Source: Ciborinia camelliae
Taxonomy: Eukaryota; Ascomycota; Leotiomycetes; Helotiales; Sclerotiniaceae
DNA length: 64,000 nt
Assembly: GCA_025890175.1 (NCBI GenBank)
Contig: JANPYM010000013.1
Coordinates: 504,013-568,012, forward strand
Reading direction: 5' to 3'
Made by a program: the position numbers and the translations under genes. The notes under the pieces are model-generated. The model was not told where the DNA came from and did no database searches. It saw only the letters and a program-made list of their open reading frames with translations. Shown here in pieces: positions 35,577 through 47,241 of this stretch. Within the stretch, counting starts at the first letter, position 1, and each line of letters opens with the position of its first letter.

Positions 35577-36814
35577 TCATACATCATTAATTTCTCTAGG
35601 TCTTGGTTCCTCTACTCCCTCGGCCAAAAGTTCTGCCCGATGGAACGACTCTAGATCTCCACTCTCATTCCTCGTCAATCTCGTAGTATCTGCGTTGGTA
35701 TCCTCCAACTCGTTGTTCTGCCTGCGCCGAATATTACTCAACGTCATCAATTCCGCCGCATTTTTGTTTTTCGACGCTCCGCTCCGGCCTCCACTGGAAC
35801 CACTCGTATTGGGATCTCTATCACTCGTGATGGCGGAACCATACAGGCGACGAGCTGATGCAGTGATTCGATTCAAGAGTGGACGAAAGTTTGGTAGACA
35901 GGCACAAACGATTGCCATTCCAACGTGAACCGCTGACCATAGTTCCGCTCTTGGAAAGTCGACATTTTGACTCCCGGGAGCATATCCAAGAACCACACGG
36001 ACAACACCTGTTACAACGACACTTTGACGGTGTTAGAATGAGCAGAGCCTGGAGGAGAATTTGGATATACTTACAAACTTCCGAGGAGGAAGATGCCTCC
36101 AACCAATACTTTCTGGCTATTGGGCATCTGAAGTCCAACCACAACACCTATTGGCAATACCAAAATCCCAATATCGACCACAATTTCTATCAGGCCCATG
36201 ACCATCCAATAGATGTTGAAGTTAAAACACCAACCGCCGGCCGGAGGACCAACCCAAAATCTACTTGCCGGGACACAACTGATGCATGTGGCGATCGTAC
36301 CGACCAGCCACCATGAAACAACCAAACTCATCAAGGTCCAGAACGAACGCACCAAGCTGGTAGAGAATATCCGACGATACATGAGCAGGATGGAGATTTT
36401 AATAGCCGTCACGACCGAAAAGTAAAGGATGGCGACGGTCCACGACACTTTGAGGTATACCACATGAGGAGCATAATCGAAAGTTGGCGAATCGCGATCG
36501 ATAGTCTCGCCACCATTTGGGTCCGATTTCACGCCTAGGACGATGGGTTGGTTATTGTTATAATTATGTTTTTTTATAGAAAAAAATACTGCTAGCGGGA
36601 CCTCTTTTTTTCCCCCGGGTGATCACGTACCATAAAGGAGGAGACTGCCAACGACGATAAATAACAAGAGGCCAAGCAGGATCCACCAATCGTCGGCGGC
36701 AATGCCGGCTTTGGTTAATTTTCGCGTCAAGAAACGAAGGGCGACGGCTATGGCTGCTAAGATGGTAACGATGACGGCAGCGGTCGTGGTATGTTGGGAA
36801 TTTTCCGTCTGCAT
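35577..36814 (-). CDS. fungal rhodopsin-like integral membrane protein
   Basis: Exons (minus) 36631-36814, 36075-36534 and 35577-36021 join in frame to 362 residues; introns are 96 and 53 nt with gtacgt and gtaagt donors. It is a full-length member of the Fung_rhodopsin family (PF20684): seven hydrophobic helices from AVIVTILAAIAVALRFLTRK onward, the GIAADDWWILLGLLLF signature (usually xADDxxxxxA), KVSWTVAILYFSVVTAIKIS, the cysteine-containing IATCISCVPASRFW loop, WMVMGLIEIVVDIGILVLPI, and RAELWSAVHVGMAIVCACLP near the end. The final ~110 residues are hydrophilic and Ser/Arg/Glu-rich, a cytosolic tail. There is no retinal lysine of true rhodopsins that I can point to. Ligand and function are unknown. 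It is intact, unlike its relative at 567. Confidence 0.88.
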
Positions 36815-39215
36815 GACTACCTACCCACCTAGTATGTATTGAATGAAATAGACGAAAAACATGCACGTAGTAAGCGTACCTAGGTATTGTTATGGTAATT
36901 TTGATCGCAGCCCCAAAAAGAAAATCCCAAAACGAATTTCGAAAACGAATTTCTACGAAGGAGGATCATGGATGGGATGTGGATGGTTGATGGACGCTGC
37001 TGTCATCTTCTTATTATTCAATGTCTACCTAGGTCTGTTACACACATCTTGCCTTTCACACGCATCCATTTATTTGGCTCAAGTACCTACCTATATGATC
37101 AGCCGCTCGAGGTGACGAGTGCTACAGCACGAGTGATACAATACAGTATGGGAAGGGAAGGGAAGGGATGGGAAGGGCTGGTACGAAGTGGAGGAGCTGT
37201 ATGTACGACGAAAATCTCATGTTGTAACTCCCAGCCGTGAACGATGGATGGATGGATGCGGATGCGGAATCGGAATCCTTGAGATTTCTCGTTGGCGGAG
37301 TCGAGTTGTCCTGCGATTGATTATGTCGTATGTTGTATGTTGTATGTATTATGTATTATGTATTATATATTATATATTATATATTATGGAGAATCGATTT
37401 CACGATAGATAGATTCTAGGTAGGCTGCATTATTTTCTTTAATACCTACCTAGATACCTTGTCCCTCCGGTGTATATGCATATCGACCGGTAGATCACAT
37501 TACATCACACCATACCACACCATACCATTTACGTCTTGCTGCATTGGTTTCTTTACCATATGGGATTGGATTGTCTTTTGATCGCTGTGGATTGAGTAAT
37601 GGGATGGACTGAATGTAACCTTCATGTGTGCCGGTGTACCGTGCCGGTTGGTATGGGTGGATTCGATTGATGGATGGATGGATGTTTGTTTCTCCGGTTA
37701 TTGTTTGGCGATAGGTATAGGTACCTCGTACCTCCTGCAGGGTTGGTAGGTATGTATGTATGTATGTATGTTTGAATGTTAGAGGTTAGAGTAGAGGTTG
37801 GAGGTTGGGATTTTAGATGAAGAGTGTTAAGATTATGATAATAGCTTTTGCTGATTAATCCCTTAATAATAGGGATTACTAATCTAACTAATCTAATTAC
37901 TAAAAAAGGGGGTCACATGAAGGGGTAACAAAGAGGTCGGCAATTAAATTTGTGAGGGATGGTAAGGTAGGCCAACCTTAGGTAGGTTATTAGGGTAGCA
38001 ATAAAACTTATGGCGATTTATTCCTTGCTTGCATCATCCATGAACAACTAGGTACCCTATGCGGCGAGGAAATGTTTTACCTATAATTTTTCACCATTCA
38101 TGAAGGTAATTGATTGTTAGGTTAATATGATGGCTCATTTGAACAAATATATCATCTACTAAACTTTAATAAGGAGAGATTATTTTTTATTTAGAGCCTT
38201 CTAGATAGGTACCTAGATATTGAGAGTTTAGATGTTATTCTATTGGTAACAACGATATAGATACAGTACCTCCAGCCTACTTGTACTGTAATATCAACAA
38301 CCTTAAACGTATTATAGGCATCTAGTAGGGATTTCCTTGTATAACCTAGCCTTAGCTAGCCCTGGAGATGGCTATAACATAATTGGATAATGATACGATA
38401 AGAAAATATAGGTAGTAGTAGTAGGTCATAGGTTTATATAATATAAGAAGGTAATTTCGATCATTCAAAGTTATTATTCACTATTATCTACCTACCTAGG
38501 TATGTATTCGAACGAATAGGAATTCCTTTACTTGATGTTACTAAACATTCCAATTTGGGTTGACAGCTCCAATACCACCGGGTGCCCCTTCCCTTCCTCT
38601 TCCCCAATCAGCTAATGATATTTCTCCAACCAACCAACTCGGTTTCCATCGTTGCTCGTCGTGATAGATTACTGTATTGCCTATTTAGGCATTCTATAAA
38701 AGAACCTTCAACATCCATCGGGTTATGCGGTGAAATTCGGTCGTGTCACGGTACAGTAATATGTCGTGTACAGGAAGTCCAATTTAAGAAAGGTTTAAAG
38801 GTGAATAATAAGAAATCAAATGGCCGCGCCGCAGCAGTGCCACAACTTCACACGTTGTGTGAGGTGAGGTTTAATTCTCACGATCCACTTTTATTTATTT
38901 TACATGCATTTTGATCGTTCCTTCCATGAACTTTTTAACTTTCTTTCTTCACACTTCAGTTGTTTTTGATTTCATATTCAGATCTTCATATTCGGAAGGA
39001 TTGAAGAGTTAGAGTTAACTACCTACCTACTTACCTACCTACAAATCATCTATTCTCTCTGGCCCAGGAGGTCCTTTACTTCATCATAGTAAAGAGGGAA
39101 TAACTTCAAAACGCTTTTAATTGGGGAACTTCAACTCGTTCTTAAGGATCATATTATTGAGATCTTCAGCCTCGAATCCATTCATCCTTTTACAATCACT
39201 TCACTCACCAACAAG
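36815..39215. other. simple-sequence-rich intergenic region
   Basis: It contains ggaag/gggaa tracts (37141-37170), tgtatgttgtatg and tattatatat runs (37328-37386), gatggatg and gtatgtat tracts (37670-37770), and cctacctac runs near 39025. The plus frame 38582-38914 has no domain. The last ~200 bases are the leader of the monooxygenase gene. Confidence 0.5.
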
Positions 39216-40696
39216 ATGGATTTTTCCAAACCTATGAATATTGCCATTGTAAGTTACTCATCCACCCATCCACCCATCTCACATCACACCTCTCTTCCAC
39301 CCTCCACCTCTCCACCCCTCCACTCACCCTGTCACCCCGCCACCCCGCCATATCACCCACACTAACAACCCCTCCCCCAGATTGGCGGTTCCAACACCGG
39401 CTTAATGCACGGCATCGCGCTCAAACATCTCTCCATCCCGCACCACATCCGAATCTTCGAACGCAATCCCTCGGACATCCGCCACGATCTCGCCGCCGGA
39501 ATAACCACCCATCCGGAATTTGAAGAATTCATGAAAGCTCATGATCGAATTGATGAACCATGGTCTATTCAATCTCCCGGTGTACAGTTTCTCGATAAAG
39601 ATGTGAAGGTTAAGAGGAAGATTGAGAAACCCTTGCAGATGACTAGTTGGAGTGTTATTTATCATCGATTGAGGAGGAATTTTGATGGGTTGAGTAGTGA
39701 TTTTTGCTCTGGGGAGTTGGCTCAAGGGAAAGAGGATGGGGATGAGGGTGAGGGAGAGGGGAAGGCGGAGTTTTTAACGGGGATGAATGTTATTTCTCTT
39801 GAAAAAGTTGAGGGCGGTGTTGAAATCACCTATCAAAATCTCAAAGAGAATAATAAAGAAGAGAAGTACAGAGCCGATATGGTTATTCTTGCCGATGGCG
39901 CCAATTCTTCGCTGAGAGCTAAACTTTTCCCGGATGTTAAGAGAGAGTATGCGGGTTATGTTGCTTTTCGAGGGACGGTTCCCGAATCTGAGGTTTCGGA
40001 AGAGTCGAAGAAGACTTTTGATCCGAATTTGACTTACTTTTCTTACAACGGTGGATACATCCTCTTGTAAGTATTACTCTCTCCAACATCTCTGAATATT
40101 CATGCTAATAACGCTTCCTTAGATACATCATCCCTGGTTCAAACGGTTCTTTAGCCACCGGTCACCGCCGCTACAACTGGGTATGGTACCACCCACTCCC
40201 CTCGACCTCGCCCTCCTTCCCCCTCATAATGACCGATACAAACGGCACCCTTCACCGCACCACTCTCCCCGTCGGCCTCATGAACCCTACCGCCTGGTCT
40301 ACATACCTCACGCTCTCACAAACCGTAATGAACGCGCCATTCGCCGAAATCATCTCCAAAACAACGTCTCCCTTCATAACCGCCATCAACGATTCCGTAC
40401 TCCCCCATGCCCTGGTGCCCGGTTGGGACCACAGAATTCTCGTTACGGGCGAGGCTTTAAATCTCATGAGACCACATATGGCGCTTAGCACGACACAGAG
40501 TGCGATGCAAGCTTTATTGCTGGAGAAGGTTTTCAAGGGCGAGATGACGTTGGGAGAGTGGGAGAAGAGGGTTGTTAAGTGGGGAAAGGTCGGGGTGTGC
40601 AAGACGAATGCTTTTGGGTTGTGGAATTTGAGTGGGGTTATGAGGGCGCTGCCTTGGGTTTTCAGGTTGCTGGGCGTGTTGGTGGGGATTTATTGA
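39216..40696 (+). CDS. FAD-dependent aromatic-ring monooxygenase-like protein
   Basis: Exons 39216-39248, 39381-40066 and 40123-40696 give 430 residues in frame. The first intron (132 nt) splits the FAD-binding fingerprint: MNIAI joins IGGSNTGLMHGIALKHL, a GxGxxG-like motif with Asn/Thr replacing a glycine. Later family marks are ADMVILADGANSSLRAKL (the DG motif), YAGYVAFRGTVPE, and VTGEALNLMRPHMALSTTQSAMQA, the position of the GD motif (normally GDAAHxxxP), here GEALNLMRP. The general layout is that of class A flavoprotein hydroxylases, nearest in my reading to the 2,6-dihydroxypyridine hydroxylase/HpxO-like branch. It probably hydroxylates a small ring compound using NAD(P)H and oxygen, but the substrate is unknown. 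A hydrophobic C-terminus (VFRLLGVLVGIY) may touch a membrane. Confidence 0.82.
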
Positions 40697-41272
40697 TGGG
40701 GATGGGATGGGATGGGATGGGGTGGGGTGGGATTTTATGGTATGTATGTATGATAGGGAGGGTTTCTTGGAATCGATGGGTTAATAGATGATTACGCGAT
40801 GCGCTTGAGTCTGAGATGTTAATAATTGGCTGGTTTGGTTTGCTGGGGTTTGCTGGGCTATGCTATGCTATTCATCATACCTTATCTGAGGTACTGATGA
40901 ATCAATCACCATGTAACTCCTAGGTACCTAGTAGGTAGTTAGATAGTTGATGAAATATTGGGGATTGGGGGGAAGGGAGGGGTAAAAGTTTATAATTTGA
41001 TGTGGTATGATATGATATGATGTGATATGATATGAGAATCAGAAATCAGAAATCCGAAATTAGAAATTAGAAATTAGAAATTAGATGAAACGTTTGGGTA
41101 ATAGGTATCTACCTATAGGTATCTAGGTATCTAGATATCTTGGTAATAGAATGGGAATGGGAATGGGAATGGGAGGGGGGAATTGGTGTAGATAGGTAGG
41201 TAGGTAGGTAGGTAGGTAGGTAGGTAGATACTAGGTAGATACTAGGTAGATATTAGATAGGTAGATGGAGAG
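40697..41272. repeat. microsatellite-rich spacer
   Basis: Consecutive short tracts: gggat(g)n (40693-40735), tgatatgata (40998-41033), aaattag (41055-41083), tgggaa (41150-41172), and (taggtaggta)n (41193-41228). No gene. Confidence 0.7.
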
Positions 41273-41456
41273 ATGAAAAGTTGGAGAGTTGAAGAGTTGG
41301 AGAGTTGGAGAGTTGGAGAGTTGGAGAGTTGGAGAGTTGGAGAGTTGGAGAGTTGGAGAGTTAGGGGAGTTAGGGGAGTTGGAGAGTTGGAGAGTTGGAG
41401 AGTTGGAGAGTTGGAGAGTTGGAGAGTTGGAGAGTTGGAGAGTTGGAGAGTTGAAA
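41273..41456. repeat. 8-bp minisatellite, ttggagag unit, about 20 copies
   Basis: Uninterrupted ttggagag units with two ttaggggag variants in the middle (about 41360-41380). Because three units equal 24 bases, two plus-strand frames remain open and give artificial ESWRVGEL repeats. Confidence 0.9.
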
Positions 41457-41528
41457 AGATATATAGATCAATACCTAGGTATCTATTTAACTCTTTAATT
41501 ATTTATTATATTTATCTAATTTAATTTA

Positions 41529-41670
41529 TCTCTTCCAACTACCTATCTCTTCCAACTACCTATCTCTTCCAACTACCTATCTCTTCCAACTACCTATCTC
41601 TTCCAACTACCTATCTCTTCCAACTACCTATCTCTTCCAACTACCTATCTCTTCCAACTACCTATCTCTT
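41529..41670. repeat. 17-bp minisatellite, tctcttccaactaccta unit
   Basis: About eight perfect or near-perfect copies, with three more at 41792-41850 after the intervening 8-bp array. Confidence 0.9.
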
Positions 41671-41792
41671 CCAACTACCCAACTACCCAACTACCCAACT
41701 ACCCAACTACCCAACTACCCAACTACCCAACTACCCAACTACCCAACTACCCAACTACCCAACTACCCAACTACCCAACTACCCAACTACCC
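41671..41792. repeat. 8-bp minisatellite, ccaactac unit, about 15 copies
   Basis: A near-perfect array nested inside the 17-bp array, whose own unit contains ccaactac. It probably arose by expansion of that inner piece. Confidence 0.9.
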
Positions 41793-41904
41793 ATCTCTTC
41801 CAACTACCTATCTCTTCCAACTACCCAATCCATCTCTTCCAACTACCCAGCACATAATCCAAACATAGATCGTGGGAGAACTTAGAAGAGATATATATAT
41901 CGAT

Positions 41905-42128
41905 AGATATAAGATATAAGATATAAGATATATAAGATATAAGATATATAAGATATAAGATATATAAGATATAAGATATATAAGATATAAGATATATAAG
42001 ATATAAGATATATAAGATATAAGATATATAAGATATAAGATATATAAGATATAAGATATATAAGATATAAGATATATAAGATATAAGATATAAGATATAA
42101 GATATAAGATATAAGATATAAGATATTC
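41905..42128. repeat. 16-bp AT minisatellite, aagatatataagatat unit
   Basis: About ten units, ending in pure agatat(a) repeats. Followed by further gatatgatat and taat tracts up to about 42430. Confidence 0.9.
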
Positions 42129-42775
42129 ATTTAATATAAATATCCATCTAGTATACATATATATATCTATCGATACCCAGTATCAATATCAATATGAATA
42201 TCGATAACGAAATTCATGAAAACCAATAACTTTAAAAATATCATATAAGGTAATATGATATGATATGATATCATATAATATACAATGACTCGGATATAAT
42301 ATACGATATATTTCCGTTCCACGTCTTTGGATGGATTTTATATTTAATATTTATAGGGGTATTATTTATTTTTATTTTTATTTTCGTATTTATAGCTAGC
42401 TAGTAGCTATATTTATATTTATATTCATATCATGCATGTATCGAGGAATGTATATACCGAGGTAGATAGGTATGAATGTACGCATCCTCCTCCTATGAGT
42501 ATCATATGTACATCCATCCATTCCATTCCATTCCATCCCATTCCATTCCACTCCACCTCACCTTTCCTCCCCTTTCTTTCATCCATATGTAAGATACAAC
42601 CTAGTCCAGTCTAGTCTAGTCTAGTCTAGTCTTCCCCATCTATACAACCCAATTTAACCTAGCCTAGCCTAGCCTAGCCATTCCCATCACCATCCACATC
42701 TATACAAAAAGATCCATCGATCAATGCAGTGGATATAAGATCATCCCCCTCCCCCTCCCCACACAAACCAAAATC
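42129..42775. other. simple-sequence spacer
   Basis: It contains atatgata tracts, attttattttt, cattccattcc (42517-42552), (ctagt)n at 42600-42632 and (cctag)n at 42658-42680. No gene. It forms the 3' side of the channel gene. Confidence 0.6.
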
Positions 42776-45300
42776 CTACATCTCATCATCACCCCCCAAC
42801 CCCTTATCCGCCATGAACAAACTAGTTAATTCCTCGATTCGCTTCCCCAACTCATCGATTTTACTCTCCAATCTCCTTTCGCTTGCCCTCTGCTCCTCCC
42901 TCCCCATCTCGATCCTCTCGTCTCCTCCTCCCAATCCGCTATCCTCCCAATTTATCTTCTTGTGGACCTTTTCTTTGCCGCTACCGCTACCGCTCCCACT
43001 ACCGCTCCCATTACCATTATGAGACGACGAGCAAACCTCCTTCTTTCCCCTAATAGCCCCAGCCCCAGCACCAGCACCAGCACGCTCCCATTTCGCACTC
43101 ACGACGAGCGGACTGGACTCTCCATCCCTATCAACACTGGGTCCATCCATAAAATGCAAAGATTGCAATGTGCCCGTGCGACTGGTGAGGAATTTTTTCT
43201 TGGCTTTTCCCTTGTATGCTGGTTCTCCATTACCCCCCAGCCCACTATTAGTAGGCGTGGTCGGACCTGTCACAATCTGTGTGTGCGGGAACGAGGATGG
43301 GTCTTGAATATGTTCGTAAACGCCTTCAAAAATATTGATTGCCAAGACAATCGGTGCATGAGTTGCCTTGAGCAATCCAATACGAGTTCTGCGCAGCGTA
43401 GAAGAACTCATAAAGAGTCTGAGAGGTCTGATGAGAATAAGAGGAATGAGATTAAGCGGGGGATAAAAGTGTGTTAATCGGTTACTTGTCGAAGCTTCGA
43501 GAACATACACCGAATAGACAAAAAGATATTCTTCTCTAGCATGACTGATAACTTTTGAGAAACTGTCACTTAAGATACTGATCAAGGAAGTTATGAGGAG
43601 GATGTTAGTCATGCAGACAAAGATGAGCATGAGAGGTGGACCGAGTTGTGGAGAGATTTGATGCATGATGTCGAAACCGAGGTAGGAGGATCCGAAGAAT
43701 ACTTTGATGAGAACCCAGCTCATCTCACCGAGGGTGAAGGAATCGCGCGCGAGGAGGGTAAAAGTTGTGAGGAAACCGAGATAGAGGATTAGGACTATGA
43801 CCATGAATTTGACGAAGTCTTTGGCCATCTCTTTTAGACAGGGGATGAGTGTGCCGAAGTATGGATGAAGACTTAGGAGTGAGCATATTCTGAAGGGAAG
43901 TTAGCCTTGTTCTTCCAGCGATTGATAGATAAAGCATTATAACCAACCTGGGAACCATAAACAATGCTTCCAGTGACAGTATATCAAAAGCCATGTCAAT
44001 AATTCTTTCGCTATCTTTCGTTAAGCCAATCACACCTAGGTAATGTTAGATATTGCCCTGGAGAGTTGATTAAGGGGTACAAACGAGTAAGTAGGAATGC
44101 TGCCCCTATCAAAATAATCATCAAATCACAAGTATTCCATATATCGACCGCATAAAATATTGAGCCTGCATCTATAAACTCTCCAAGTTCATCATATGCA
44201 AAAGCAGCGAACCATACGTAGAGTAAAATTTCGAGAGGCGTAATATGATATCTGAAATGGTGTTAGACATTGGAGGAACAAATGCGATGAATGAGTACTT
44301 ACGGATTTCGTTCGACGAGAACTGCATAGTATAAAAACAAGAAAGAGGCAAAGAATAAAACTTCAAAAGCTTTAATGTATCTTGGTACTCTCAATCTCGA
44401 AAATGGATCGGACTTCTTTCGGTTATAGAATTGAGCTTTCTTTTGTGTGTGCTCACTTAAGCTCCCCCAAAATGTAATGTCTCCTTTCCAGATACCAGTT
44501 ATAATCTTTTGAACGATTCTTTGACTTAGAAATTTCTTGCAATCAGCTACTGCCGCAATTTCGAGACCATTTAGTCCTGTAAAAGAAGATGTTGGATCAT
44601 CCTCCTCATCATCCATGTCATCGTGCGTGAAGAAAGATCCCATGTGTGAAATAGTTCGCAAGAGTTCCGTCTTTTTGTTTTGGCTGGTTGGCCGAGTACC
44701 GGGAGGGGAATCGCGTCCTCTGAACTGTGGTAATAAAGTCGAATGCTCCGTTGCTTGACCCTCATCTGGTTCTTCTGCTGCACCGTCTGTTGACCTTTGA
44801 AGGGGGGGTAGAGGTAGCTCGTATAGGCAGAAATCGACAGCATCCCTTTCAGATACACGACTCAAAAATCTCCATGCCACTATTTCACATGCGCTTGCTC
44901 GAGTTTCATTTATTCCGCGATCATCTACATCGAGGGTAGAGAAGTGCCATTTTAAGGTTCTGGGATTGTCTCAGTGACTGCTATACGATAGGCATTGATA
45001 TGGTACTGACAAGATTGCGTTTATGATGGCAGGATTGGTAACATTTTCGACCAAATGTTCAACAAGTATTCGGATTTTATTTCCCGCAGATGTAGTTCGT
45101 AATTGCTCGAAGGTTGAAGGCAGAACAATTTCATCGACGAAGTATCTAATAGCGCAGGTTAGATGGAAGTCATGGTAAACCGGTTTTTAGCACACATACA
45201 TCGACAAAGTCTTCACCACCTTGACAAAAGGATCATCATGAGCAATGGATGGTAGCTTCACCAGTTTCTGCCCCTCAAATAGTGACTCGGTTGAATCCAT
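42776..45300 (-). CDS. yvc1: Yvc1-like TRP cation channel
   Basis: Six exons (minus: 45200-45300, 45011-45145, 44960-boundary 44303-44959, 44085-44251, 43948-44035, 42776-43889) join in frame to 753 residues. The product matches fungal TRP channels of the yeast Yvc1 type, which release Ca2+ from the vacuole on osmotic or mechanical stimulus. The N-terminal ~270 residues are cytosolic. Helices follow at about 276-294 (AFEVLFFASFLFLYYAVLV), 299-318, 333-352, 367-388 and 406-428 (FMVIVLILYLGFLTTFTLLA), then a pore loop (MSWVLIKVFFGSSYLGFDIM) and a last helix (LMLIFVCMTNILLITSLIS). The C-terminal tail has low-complexity Ala-Gly and Gly-Ser runs (about 640-680) and ends in a charged coiled coil (ASERRLESKIDELGKRIEEL) that may support assembly. 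An acidic cluster (MDDEEDD, about 208-214) could sense Ca2+. Location in the vacuolar membrane is inferred from the family. Confidence 0.9.
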
Positions 45301-46035
45301 GCTGTCTTGCAGTGATAGATGGATGGGTAAAGGATTGAGCTGAGAGGTGGGAGCTCAGAGGTGGGAGCTCAGAGGTGGGGGCTCAGAGCTCAGAGCTCAA
45401 TAAGTCACTTTACTAGTAATTGATGTAGAATATTCTTAATTCAAGAATGATACTTGCACTGAGGTTATTGCGACGCATTAAAAGCCATTGAATGAAGTTG
45501 CACGAAGATATATTATTTATTACCTTAACCTTAACTTCAACAGCGCAACTGATAAGATTAATAAGGTTTTCCAGTTTTGCACGTTCTAGGCCCCACGCGA
45601 TGTTAACAAAGCTATCAAAATATTTACAGGGGTCTTTCTAACCCCGGGCCTCAGCCTGAGCGATTGGGAAAGCGGGAAAGCGGGAAAGCGGGCGTGACGG
45701 GGTATGCCGCCACTAAAACGTCACACTACTGGTAAAGCTCAGGGGTGCATTCAGGCAGATATGATAATTATGCTTGGCTTCGCCATCACCCCGCATTCCG
45801 TTTGTCTTTTTGATAACCTTGGAATAAATTCGTTTGTTTGTATTCCACCCTTCACTTCACTTCCATTTCTCATCGAAGCTTGAATTCATCACATTCTAGA
45901 TCTAAGGAACTATTCTCGTCTACGGTTATCAAAATCTATCAAACTACCTAGGTACTTACAATATCAACCAAGTCTCCCTCCATTCTAGCTATCGTCGGAA
46001 AAGCTCACATCATAACTATCAACACATCCCCCAAA
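45301..46035. other. divergent promoter region, channel and PI31 genes
   Basis: gaggtgggagctca is repeated three times at about 45340-45395, and gggaaagc(g) three times at 45667-45690. Two divergent promoters must lie here. No gene. Confidence 0.5.
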
Positions 46036-47241
46036 ATGGCCAACAATCCACTCAGTCTAGATTCCATCCTAAAGCGCATGGCAGAAGCCCTACCCACGCA
46101 TCAAAAAGAAGATACCGATTCCGACATCAGTAGTTCTTATGAAGCCATCGCACTTTTCTCTCATGCCTGCATGATCGCAGTTGGATTCCGACTTCTCGGG
46201 TTCGGAGAGGGACAAAAGAATGGTAAGTTCCAACCCCAGTCCGCCACCCAAACAATCATCACTAACAACCCGCCAGAAACAGAATGTGCACGGCTCGCCC
46301 CACGTCTATCAACAAAATGGAATTCCTCTTTCGGGTCCCATTCTTTTCTCTATGCACACTCCCAATCCTCCATGCAATACGTCATAAAAGTCGATCGATT
46401 AGGCGGAAAGGCAGAAATTAGAGGGATGGGACTTGGTGATGAAAGAATAACACGTCTCGAAGTCGTAGCCAAGGACTATATCTCATCTGCCGCATTACCT
46501 CTTCGAATCCCCATCTCAAATGATCAAGAAGACCGTTCAAATCTCGAATCGAAACTCAAAGAAATCTTCATCTCTCCTTCCAGAATCGCAGATCTCACTT
46601 CCCTGTTTAAAATAAATGTAATCCAAAAGCTCATTCCCTCTCTTCAAAAAGAAGGCTACGAGGAATCTCGAAGCCAAGGCGAAAGTGAAGCTTCTCGCGT
46701 CCACGACGAAAGAGAAGAACAACACGCTCGAAGAAATCCACCGCGAGATCCACTCGCTGATGTGAATCTGCCAGAGCCCGCCCGTCCATACCCCTTTAGC
46801 GACCCTCTCGCCGACGCGCCCCGTCGTCCCATTCCCGCAGGCGATTTCCCCCCGCCCGGCTTCGATGACGAGCTCGATTTGAACCGTCCTCCACGAGGCA
46901 TGAATCAACCAATTCGATCCCCATTTACCATCGGACACGATGATTTACACCCACCTGGATTAGCCCCTCACGATCCACTACGGGGTTCTTTTACCGGTGG
47001 AAGAGGAGCCGGGGGCTTGGGTGGCTTCGGTGGCATGCACCCTACGTTTGACGATCCATTGTTTCGCGGACAAGGTCAGGGACAAGGTCAAGGAGGAGCC
47101 GGGAGAAACGGAGGATTCGATCCACAAGTTCCACCGGGTGCTAGATATGATCCGTTGGGACCTGGAGATGGGCCACAGAGAGGAGGGGGCGGAAGACCTC
47201 CCAATCCTTTTGGAGGGTTTGGAAGTGGCGATTTTCTCTGA
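46036..47241 (+). CDS. proteasome inhibitor PI31-like protein
   Basis: Exons 46036-46222 and 46277-47241 give 383 residues. The 54-nt intron (gtaagt...ccag) is a multiple of three and has no stop, so reading through would insert 18 residues; the splice is chosen for its clean borders and because it joins GQKN to ETECARLAPRL. Residues 1-190 match the FP domain of PI31/FBXO7 (YEAIALFSHACMIAVGFRLLG, LSTKWNSSFGSHSFLYAH, MQYVIKVDRLGGKAEIRGMG). The rest is the Pro/Gly-rich tail that binds the 20S proteasome, with repeated RDPLAD/SDPLAD/YDPLGP motifs and the conserved end PPGARYDPLGPGD. PI31 inhibits the 20S core in vitro and acts as an adaptor in proteasome assembly and transport. The Gly-Gln run (RGQGQGQGQGG) probably varies in length. 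Confidence 0.9.
   Translation: MANNPLSLDSILKRMAEALPTHQKEDTDSDISSSYEAIALFSHACMIAVGFRLLGFGEGQKNGKFQPQSATQTIITNNPPETECARLAPRLSTKWNSSFGSHSFLYAHSQSSMQYVIKVDRLGGKAEIRGMGLGDERITRLEVVAKDYISSAALPLRIPISNDQEDRSNLESKLKEIFISPSRIADLTSLFKINVIQKLIPSLQKEGYEESRSQGESEASRVHDEREEQHARRNPPRDPLADVNLPEPARPYPFSDPLADAPRRPIPAGDFPPPGFDDELDLNRPPRGMNQPIRSPFTIGHDDLHPPGLAPHDPLRGSFTGGRGAGGLGGFGGMHPTFDDPLFRGQGQGQGQGGAGRNGGFDPQVPPGARYDPLGPGDGPQRGGGGRPPNPFGGFGSGDFL

Noticed and set aside
41273..41524. ESWRVGEL repeat protein
   Set aside because: Translation of an 8-bp minisatellite; no leader and no other coding signal.
41808..42158. Tyr/Leu/Ile-rich repeat protein on the minus strand
   Set aside because: Translation of the AT-rich 16-bp minisatellite.
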